Shown: piece by piece, positions 6,162-10,773 of the stretch
Position numbering within the stretch: the stretch's first letter is position 1
How the letters are laid out: every line of letters begins with the position of its first letter
Source: a virus
IMG/VR virus record: IMGVR_UViG_3300042197_003184
Coordinates: 1-64,000 of that record
Direction: 5' to 3' (one strand)
Length of the DNA: 64,000 nucleotides
The notes under the pieces: model-generated
The model's database searches: none
The model's input: the letters and a program-made list of their open reading frames with translations, nothing else
What the model was told of the DNA's origin: nothing
Program-made: the position numbers and the translations under genes

Positions 6162-6189
6162 ATTCTACATATAGTTATCGTCGCGTCAA
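6162..6189 (-). promoter_or_regulatory. sigma-70-type promoter
   Basis: Leftward TTGACG (6184-6189), 16-bp spacer with GACGATAACTATATG, TAGAAT (6162-6167). An AT-rich tract upstream (6190-6221) could be an UP element. Confidence 0.8.
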
Positions 6190-6221
6190 TAAAAAAAAAT
6201 GAGGAAAAAGAAAAATATTTT

Positions 6222-6238
6222 TTGGTACAGTATTTGCT
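6222..6238 (+). promoter_or_regulatory. sigma-54-like -24/-12 motif, copy 1
   Basis: TTGGTACAGTATTTGCT, reading rightward. GG (6224-6225) and GC (6236-6237) are 12 bp apart, as in sigma-54 promoters. The predicted +1 is 6249, exactly the first base of double palindrome copy 7. It points away from the leftward genes. Confidence 0.45.
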
Positions 6239-6248
6239 ATGATCGTTG

Positions 6249-6326
6249 TAAGTTGTTGATACATAAGCACTTACGTCAAATTCGCGGGCGCCTTGTTGTT
6301 GTAAGTCTTTATGTAGTAAGGGTTTA
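6249..6326. repeat. 78-bp double palindrome, copy 7
   Basis: Units at 6249-6273 (TAAGT/ACTTA) and 6302-6326 (TAAGT/GTTTA). Linker TCAAATTCGCGGGCGCC is shared with copy 8. A sigma-54-like motif lies upstream on the + strand, and gene-end hairpin copy C follows directly. Confidence 0.85.
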
Positions 6327-6372
6327 CGCTGACTATGCCCATATTGCCAAGCCGTAGGCTTAGCTGATACAG
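6327..6372 (-). ncRNA. Gene-end hairpin motif, copy C
   Basis: CGCTGACTATGCCCAT, then the hairpin AAGCC-GTA-GGCTT (6349-6361). The TAA stop of the gene ending at 6360 lies in the stem, as in copy A. Confidence 0.6.
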
Positions 6373-6536
6373 TGTTTCCACCTGAACAGGAGTTCAGTAG
6401 CAGCAGCCCGTATGCCTTCCATCAGCATTTCACGAATAGCCCCCTCCGAAGTGGGGAGTCTCCATTGTGCTTCGTGCAACCATAGTTGAATTGTGCTAGT
6501 GTTCATTTGTTCAAATGTTGGAGAGTAATAGTTCAT
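6360..6536 (-). CDS. Small hypothetical phage protein, 58 aa
   Basis: 58 residues from MNYYSPTFEQMNTSTIQLWL. Mostly helical (AIREMLMEGIRAAATELLFRW). Not recognised. The start at 6536, with AAAGGT 5 nt before it, is preferred to the in-frame ATG at 6590, which would lie deep in the preceding gene. It follows the 66-residue gene after 10 nt and is co-transcribed with it. Confidence 0.6.
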   Translation of the reverse strand: MNYYSPTFEQMNTSTIQLWLHEAQWRLPTSEGAIREMLMEGIRAAATELLFRWKHCIS

Positions 6537-6546
6537 ACTTGACCTT

Positions 6547-6747
6547 TCAGTTAGCGGCTTCCATAACATCGAACGACACACACTTGTCAAGATAGATCGA
6601 CCTATACCCTTGCTCGCACTTGACAGTCAACAGGACACGCTCAGTCTCGTGACCTTCACCGGGAGGCATGGAGCGAACCTTGACCACTTCGCCATTCACG
6701 ATTTCGCCATTGTTGTATTCCGCAAACACAAAGTCACCAACATTCAT
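6547..6747 (-). CDS. Small beta-barrel-like phage protein, 66 aa
   Basis: 66 residues with the pattern of a small SH3-like or OB-like barrel: MNVGDFVFAEYNNGEIVNGEVVKVRSM…RVLLTVKCEQGYRSIYLDKCVSFDV. Such domains often bind nucleic acid or protein. The family is not recognised. Own promoter at 6773-6800 and an AAAGAGAGA-type leader. Confidence 0.65.
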   Translation of the reverse strand: MNVGDFVFAEYNNGEIVNGEVVKVRSMPPGEGHETERVLLTVKCEQGYRSIYLDKCVSFDVMEAAN

Positions 6748-6772
6748 TTTCTTTCTCTCTTTCTTTGCTCTT

Positions 6773-6800
6773 ATTCTACATATTCATATCGTCAAGTCAA
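6773..6800 (-). promoter_or_regulatory. sigma-70-type promoter
   Basis: Leftward TTGACT (6795-6800), 16-bp spacer with GACGATATGAATATG, TAGAAT (6773-6778). Confidence 0.8.
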
Positions 6801-6810
6801 CAAAAAAAAT

Positions 6811-7056
6811 TCAGTAGTACAACCAATCCTTCAGAATATTGCCATTAGCATCAACTTCGATATACTCGCCCTCATCCCCACAAGGGAAAAAGCCTTCAAT
6901 GTATCCGTTCAATCCCTTATGGGCAATGTCGTTTGCCAGAGCTTCGGCGAGCAACTCTCCACCGATGGTAGCAACCCCAACTAACGTATCGGGAGAAGTG
7001 CTATCCGCACCATACAGGAACTCGACCAATTCGTCTCGACTGTTTAGCGTAACCAT
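6811..7056 (-). CDS. Small hypothetical phage protein, 81 aa
   Basis: 81 residues: helix (SRDELVEFLYGADS), Gly-rich beta-alpha region (LVGVATIGGELLAEALANDIAHKGLNGYIEGF) and an acidic C-terminus. Not recognised. AGAAGGAT precedes the ATG. The stop is 11 bp upstream of the next operon's -35 box, so packing is very tight. Confidence 0.65.
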   Translation of the reverse strand: MVTLNSRDELVEFLYGADSTSPDTLVGVATIGGELLAEALANDIAHKGLNGYIEGFFPCGDEGEYIEVDANGNILKDWLYY

Positions 7057-7079
7057 TTTTCTTATCCTTCTTTTCTCTT

Positions 7080-7107
7080 AGTCTACATAATATTATCGGC
7101 TTGTCAA
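7080..7107 (-). promoter_or_regulatory. sigma-70-type promoter
   Basis: Leftward TTGACA (7102-7107), 16-bp spacer with AGCCGATAATATTATG, TAGACT (7080-7085). Confidence 0.85.
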
Positions 7108-7138
7108 ACAAAAAAAAATAGAAAAAAGAAAAATATTT

Positions 7139-7155
7139 TTGGCATAGTATTTGCT
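7139..7155 (+). promoter_or_regulatory. sigma-54-like -24/-12 motif, copy 2
   Basis: TTGGCATAGTATTTGCT with GG at 7141-7142 and GC at 7153-7154. The predicted +1 is 7166, the first base of double palindrome copy 8. A short GC hairpin and seven Ts (7211-7217) downstream could end an RNA of about 52 nt. Confidence 0.5.
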
Positions 7156-7165
7156 ATATGCGTCG

Positions 7166-7243
7166 TAAGTCGTTATATATCAAGTACTTACGTCAAATTC
7201 GCGGGCGCGATTTTTTTCTAACTCCTTATGCCACAAGGATTTA
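7166..7243. repeat. 78-bp double palindrome, copy 8
   Basis: Units at 7166-7190 (TAAGT/ACTTA) and 7219-7243 (TAACT/ATTTA). The linker has TCGCGGGCGCGA followed by TTTTTTT (7211-7217), terminator-like on the + strand. Geometry is identical to the other copies. Confidence 0.85.
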
Positions 7244-7260
7244 CGTATAGTAGTAGTTTA

Positions 7261-7281
7261 GGGGGGTGCGTCTAACCCCCC
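7261..7281. terminator. G6/C6 hairpin after small gene
   Basis: GGGGGG, 9-nt loop, CCCCCC: a strong 6-bp GC stem 35 nt beyond the stop at 7317, flanked by TTTAGG on both sides. There is no U-run on either strand. It may block polymerase or protect the mRNA 3' end. Not a canonical terminator. Confidence 0.4.
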
Positions 7282-7316
7282 GGTTTAGGTGGTACACCCC
7301 CACTCTAGGTAGTGTA

Positions 7317-7517
7317 CTAGCGTACCCTGTGCATGTATACCCTACTGATACCGCACGATGACACCCCCCAACCGGGGCAGTTCCAAATCCAATCCGGCAA
7401 CCCCTTGGATTGGGGGTGGAAGTATCCGTCAACGTGTAACGTATCGGGATGATTCGGAACCTTTTGAACGTTTAGATTGTATTTTTCCAACGCTACGATC
7501 ATTTGAGATACGCTCAT
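7317..7517 (-). CDS. Small hypothetical phage protein, 66 aa
   Basis: 66 residues: MSVSQMIVALEKYNLNVQKVPNHPDTLHVDGYF then a Trp/Cys/Gly-rich half (DWIWNCPGWGVSSCG). Not recognised. AGGAA lies 5 nt before the ATG. No promoter of the common type precedes it, so it is probably the second gene of the operon starting at 7781. An overlapping frame at 7241-7432 was rejected in its favour. Confidence 0.55.
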   Translation of the reverse strand: MSVSQMIVALEKYNLNVQKVPNHPDTLHVDGYFHPQSKGLPDWIWNCPGWGVSSCGISRVYMHRVR

Positions 7518-7574
7518 GATTTTCCTTTTTTTGATGAAAAACTTTTTTACCCTTGAATCGGCCGGTCTATCCCC

Positions 7575-7781
7575 TTACCGGGGGGTAGCCCCGTTTGCTT
7601 TTGCATACCGATACATGGCACGTTCATCTACCATAAACCTTCGAACACCGTTCAAATCCTTGAAATTCCAATGGTAGGTTAGAACGTCTGACTTGACCAT
7701 CCATCGGGCTTCAACGTCCGAAGTCTTTTTCAGCGTATAACCCATTTTATTCAACTCTTTTGCAATCGTTTGGCTGTTCAT
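7575..7781 (-). CDS. Small hypothetical phage protein, 68 aa
   Basis: 68 residues: MNSQTIAKELNKMGYTLKKT, then W-M-V-K and VLTYHWNFKDLNGVRRFMVDERAMYRYAKANG. A basic alpha/beta protein, not recognised. The frame stays open to 8021, but that extension is only a readthrough of the intergenic region. The start at 7781 lies just after the promoter at 7807-7834 with the usual AAAGAGAGA leader. Confidence 0.6.
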   Translation of the reverse strand: MNSQTIAKELNKMGYTLKKTSDVEARWMVKSDVLTYHWNFKDLNGVRRFMVDERAMYRYAKANGATPR

Positions 7782-7806
7782 TTCTTTTCTCTCTTTCTTT
7801 TCACTC

Positions 7807-7834
7807 ATTCTACATACTATATCGTCAACGTCAA
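7807..7834 (-). promoter_or_regulatory. sigma-70-type promoter
   Basis: Leftward TTGACG (7829-7834), 16-bp spacer with TTGACGATATAGTATG, TAGAAT (7807-7812). Confidence 0.8.
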
Positions 7835-7865
7835 GAAAAAAAATTAGGAAAAATCTTTTTCTTTT

Positions 7866-7882
7866 TTGGCATGGGTTTTGCT
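7866..7882 (+). promoter_or_regulatory. sigma-54-like -24/-12 motif, copy 3
   Basis: TTGGCATGGGTTTTGCT, GG 7868-7869 and GC 7880-7881. No double palindrome follows, but GGATTAGGTGAGACTTTCC just downstream resembles part of the gene-end hairpin family. Confidence 0.4.
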
Positions 7883-7917
7883 GCCCGAGGGGATTAGGTG
7901 AGACTTTCCTATTTTGC

Positions 7918-8121
7918 CTAAATCCTCCATTCGAGAAATTCGAGAGTAAACACCATTCCGGGATACTTATTTCCGATATACTTTTCCGCAGTAGACTTAC
8001 GATTATCGGTAGCCGAAACACACTGGACTACCTTACCATCGGAAATCACTTTCCAAATTCGACGACGACGAATCCGAGGAAGGCTACCGATGAAACTGTT
8101 TACGCTGATTGAAGGTTGCAT
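7918..8121 (-). CDS. Small hypothetical basic protein, 67 aa
   Basis: 67 residues starting MQPSISVNSFIGSLPRIRRRRIWKVISDGKVVQCVSATDNRKSTAEKYIGNKYPG. The RIRRRR cluster is followed by a beta-hairpin/helix pattern similar to small AP2-like or Arc-like DNA-binding folds, but no family can be named. Own promoter at 8161-8188 and a long purine leader. Confidence 0.6.
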   Translation of the reverse strand: MQPSISVNSFIGSLPRIRRRRIWKVISDGKVVQCVSATDNRKSTAEKYIGNKYPGMVFTLEFLEWRI

Positions 8122-8160
8122 TTTCTTTTTCTCTCTTTCTTTCTTACTCTTTATATCGAC

Positions 8161-8188
8161 ATTCTACATTCAAAACTTTACTTGTCAA
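8161..8188 (-). promoter_or_regulatory. sigma-70-type promoter
   Basis: Leftward TTGACA (8183-8188), 16-bp spacer, TAGAAT (8161-8166). Confidence 0.85.
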
Positions 8189-8204
8189 GAAAAGAAAATC
8201 AGAA

Positions 8205-8414
8205 TCATGAAACCCCCATCCAATCGGCATTTTCGATACAATAATCGTAAAACATATCGTTCAACACTTCAACATAGTTGGAATCCGTCAACCGACGACG
8301 CTGCATGGTGGATTCACACTCTGCAAAAAACTTTCCGTTTTCTTCCACAATCTTGCAATTGTGCCATTCGTCGCCGAAAATTTCCACCATCGTCAAATGA
8401 TACGGGCTAACCAT
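8205..8414 (-). CDS. Small hypothetical phage protein, 69 aa
   Basis: 69 residues: MVSPYHLTMVEIFGDEWHNCKIVEENGKFFAECESTMQRRRLTDSNY and an acidic helical end (VEVLNDMFYDYCIENADW). Not recognised. The frame is open back to 8648, but the start at 8414 is chosen because it follows the promoter at 8446-8473 and the purine-rich leader. The upstream part reads through repeated intergenic sequence. Confidence 0.6.
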   Translation of the reverse strand: MVSPYHLTMVEIFGDEWHNCKIVEENGKFFAECESTMQRRRLTDSNYVEVLNDMFYDYCIENADWMGVS

Positions 8415-8445
8415 TTTTCTACTCTCTCTTTCTTTCTTTTCAATC

Positions 8446-8473
8446 ATTCTACATATAGTATCGTCGGTTGCAA
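8446..8473 (-). promoter_or_regulatory. sigma-70-type promoter, weak -35
   Basis: Leftward TTGCAA (8468-8473), 16-bp spacer with CCGACGATACTATATG, TAGAAT (8446-8451). Confidence 0.7.
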
Positions 8474-8504
8474 GAAAAAAAATCAGAAAAAAAGAAAAAA
8501 TTTT

Positions 8505-8521
8505 TTGGCACAGGATTTGCT
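8505..8521 (+). promoter_or_regulatory. sigma-54-like -24/-12 motif, copy 4
   Basis: TTGGCACAGGATTTGCT, closest of the four to the sigma-54 consensus (TGGCAC…TTGCT). GG 8507-8508, GC 8519-8520. The predicted +1 (8532) falls inside a hairpin with a U-run, so an RNA from here would be tiny or the terminator serves other rightward transcription. Confidence 0.4.
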
Positions 8522-8529
8522 CAGGCTTT

Positions 8530-8552
8530 CCCCACCATAGGGGGGTTTTTTT
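8530..8552 (+). terminator. Rightward hairpin with T7 tract
   Basis: CCCC-ACCATA-GGGG followed by GG and seven Ts: intrinsic-terminator form on the + strand, although no + strand gene precedes it. It may stop rightward RNA from the sigma-54-like motif or protect the small-gene arm. Confidence 0.5.
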
Positions 8553-8656
8553 GTTTCTGAAATATCGTCCGAAAAAATGCCAGAAAGCCCGCGGTGGTGC
8601 ATACGCAATAGGCGCCCTCAGAAAATAATTGGCCAGTTTATTAGCCATTATCTTTA

Positions 8657-9079
8657 TTATGATTCCAGAACCATGCCGCTGCTGTCTGTTTTAAATCCAA
8701 AAGACTCATAGAATCCCACCAAATTCTTATTGCAATTCAACTTGATTTTGTAACAGTTGTTGCTCTTGGCCACATCGACACAATAATTTACTATTATTTT
8801 TCCATAGCCTTTACCTCTGCTGTTCTTACTAACCGCCACATCTTCTATATGACAGCATAATCTTTGGTATCTTAGTTTCTTTTCCATGATTATTGTTGCT
8901 GTTGATACTATCTTATTATTGTCTATACCCACAAACGTCAAAACATTGGACGGCCGAATACCCAGAGCCTCACTTATCTGCTCAACAGAACAAATATTAG
9001 ACCTTCCACTATTGAGTTCTGACACAACATCTAAATATTCTTCCAGATTATCGGAACATTCTAATAACTTAATAAACAT
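8657..9079 (-). CDS. GNA1-type glucosamine-6-phosphate N-acetyltransferase
   Basis: 140 residues, single GNAT domain. The segment CCHIEDVAVSKNSRGKGYGK matches the eukaryote-type GNA1 core (HIEDVVVS…RGKGIGK), with RGKGYGK as the acetyl-CoA pyrophosphate loop. It ends in CYKIKLNCNKNLVGFYESFGFK, the GNA1 substrate-side strand. GNA1 converts glucosamine-6-phosphate and acetyl-CoA to N-acetylglucosamine-6-phosphate. The gene follows the subtilase with a 1-nt gap, its AAGGAG lying in the last codons of that gene, and glmS lies just upstream in the same direction. The pairing supports the assignment over a generic acetyltransferase. Most bacteria use GlmU for this step, so the GNA1 type is notable. 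Confidence 0.75.
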   Translation of the reverse strand: MFIKLLECSDNLEEYLDVVSELNSGRSNICSVEQISEALGIRPSNVLTFVGIDNNKIVSTATIIMEKKLRYQRLCCHIEDVAVSKNSRGKGYGKIIVNYCVDVAKSNNCYKIKLNCNKNLVGFYESFGFKTDSSGMVLES

Positions 9080-9080
9080 T

Positions 9081-10688
9081 TTATCTCCTTACTATTCCAT
9101 TCCATCCTACGCTAGTTTGTCCAGAGATAGGATCGAATACTACTATTTGTATATTATTATTTCCTCTCTTAAGCCAATTACGATTCAAAGATATATTGAA
9201 TCCATGATACCCTGAACCAACTACAGGAACCAGGTTCTGTTTGTATTTATTAGCTAACTGCCCAGTTACCACCCTTCCGTTTATAACTACCCTCACTACC
9301 ACAGGCGAAGATCCCGATCTTTCGCTAAAGGCCCATCCGGACACCCTGTTTTTACTTAAAAACCCAACTCTTACCACAGGGGGTGCGATTTTGATAGTCG
9401 TAGTTCCTATGGTGTTCCACAACCCGCTCTGAAGGTCTCTGGCCTTAATTTCTATAATATGGTCGCCAATAACCAAACCTCCTAAATTAAACCTCCAAAC
9501 TCCGCCGACCCCAGTAACAAGATCCCCCTTTTCTGAGCCATTTATAATTAATTTTACGCTTATTGGACTATTACTAAAATCAGGATCATTAGCCCACCCA
9601 CCAACGGTTTTGAGATCTTGAAAAGTTATAGCTCCTATCGGAACGTGATTACTATCATAAGGTATATTCAAAACATTACAAACCGCTGCTGCTATATTCA
9701 GTTTGCCACCAGAAGCTACCTTACCAAATAATTCTGGTATTCTATCGACCGAAGAAAAAATAGCTTCTTTCACTTCTGATATAGATAGGCTCGGTTTAAT
9801 AGCTTTTAATAAAGCAACCGCCCCAGCAACCTGAGGCGCTGCCATACTAGTTCCGCTCATATATCCATAGTTGTTGTATGGGATCGTAGAGTATATTATG
9901 GATCCTGGAGCAGCTAAATCTACAGTAGTAGCCCCATAGTTAGAAAAACCCACCAAGCCATTAGAGTAACTACTCAAAGCTCCCACACTAATAATATTAG
10001 GACTATCATAACAGCTAGGATATCTTAAAGTAATATCATTATCGCTTCCATTATTACCCGCAGCTACGGTTAATATCACGCCATCATTATTTAATTGATT
10101 GATCGCTCCATACAACATATTACTAAAACCAGTCCCCCCACCCCAACTAGCATTTGCGACAACGACATTAACCCCATAAGTGTTTTTCATCATACTTATG
10201 TAACTCATAGCATTAGCAGCCGCCCCAGTATATCCCATCCCCTGTTCGTCTGTAAATTTTAATGTCATCAAACTAACATTCCAATTAATTCCCGCAACCC
10301 CCCAAGCATTGTTCCCTTCTGCTCCAATTACGCCAGCAATATGAGTGCCGTGTCCATATCTATCTTGAATATCATTATTGTTAGAATAAAAATTCCATCC
10401 ATGAATATCGTCTATATATCCATTGCCTTCATTGTCTATACCATCTCCGGCTATTTCTCCACTATTTGTCCATAGGTTACCTATCAGGTCCTGATGATTC
10501 AAATCTATCCCACTATCTATAATAGCGACAACAACATCTCTTGATCCCCTAGAATAATCCCAAGCCCCAAAAGCGCTCATATTACGAAGAGCCCATTGAT
10601 TATTAATTAGCGGATCATTAGGAGCTGTTGATAATAGTTTTTTATTTTCTAAATGTTCTATGCCTAACGAGAAAACTTTTTTGTTCAT
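9081..10688 (-). CDS. S8 subtilisin-like serine protease, exported
   Basis: 535 residues. The catalytic triad is complete: Asp58 (AIIDSG), His113 (YGHGTHIAG) and Ser281 (MSGTSMAAP), with the oxyanion Asn in AAGNNG near 212. The catalytic domain spans about 30-330, followed by roughly 190 residues in two beta domains (ITFQDLKTVGGWANDP… and VVRVGFLSKNRVSGWAF…) that look like related repeats. Residues 8-20 (LGIEHLENKKLLS) resemble the LExRxLLS N-terminal motif of planctomycete exported proteins. There is no obvious inhibitory propeptide. It may process virion or host-surface proteins, or help release. It shares an operon with the GNA1 gene. AAGGAA lies 7 nt before the ATG. Confidence 0.9.
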   Translation of the reverse strand: MNKKVFSLGIEHLENKKLLSTAPNDPLINNQWALRNMSAFGAWDYSRGSRDVVVAIIDSGIDLNHQDLIGNLWTNSGEIAGDGIDNEGNGYIDDIHGWNFYSNNNDIQDRYGHGTHIAGVIGAEGNNAWGVAGINWNVSLMTLKFTDEQGMGYTGAAANAMSYISMMKNTYGVNVVVANASWGGGTGFSNMLYGAINQLNNDGVILTVAAGNNGSDNDITLRYPSCYDSPNIISVGALSSYSNGLVGFSNYGATTVDLAAPGSIIYSTIPYNNYGYMSGTSMAAPQVAGAVALLKAIKPSLSISEVKEAIFSSVDRIPELFGKVASGGKLNIAAAVCNVLNIPYDSNHVPIGAITFQDLKTVGGWANDPDFSNSPISVKLIINGSEKGDLVTGVGGVWRFNLGGLVIGDHIIEIKARDLQSGLWNTIGTTTIKIAPPVVRVGFLSKNRVSGWAFSERSGSSPVVVRVVINGRVVTGQLANKYKQNLVPVVGSGYHGFNISLNRNWLKRGNNNIQIVVFDPISGQTSVGWNGIVRR

Positions 10689-10737
10689 ATCAGCTTCCTT
10701 GCTTTGATTTTATGACAGAATTTCAGACAACACCCTG

Positions 10738-10765
10738 AAACTATCAGAAAAATCTTAGAAGTCAA
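10738..10765 (-). promoter_or_regulatory. Probable promoter of protease operon
   Basis: Leftward TTGACT (10760-10765), 16-bp spacer, TAGTTT (10738-10743), the same spacing as the small-gene promoters but a weaker -10. It lies 50 nt before the protease ATG and just after glmS. Confidence 0.5.
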
Positions 10766-10773
10766 GAAACATC

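Noticed and set aside
11-7243. Double palindromes as integron attC sites or a gene-cassette array
   Set aside because: Layout (small gene plus palindrome) is similar, but the RYYYAAC/GTTRRRY core sites are not evident and no tyrosine recombinase is present. The fixed 53-bp phase is not an attC feature.
11-7243. CRISPR-like repeats
   Set aside because: Copies are 0.6-1.8 kb apart with genes between them, not regularly spaced short repeats.
7241-7432. Leftward 63-residue frame overlapping the 66-residue gene
   Set aside because: No ribosome site. The overlapping frame from 7517 has AGGAA and a better amino-acid composition.
7575-8021. Long N-terminal extensions of the frames at 7575-8021 and 8205-8648
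   Set aside because: They translate the repeated intergenic region (promoter, sigma-54-like motif). Internal ATGs after the promoters are the likely starts.
71-8410. Rightward open frames across the small-gene arm
   Set aside because: All lie opposite leftward genes that have promoters and ribosome sites. None has its own.
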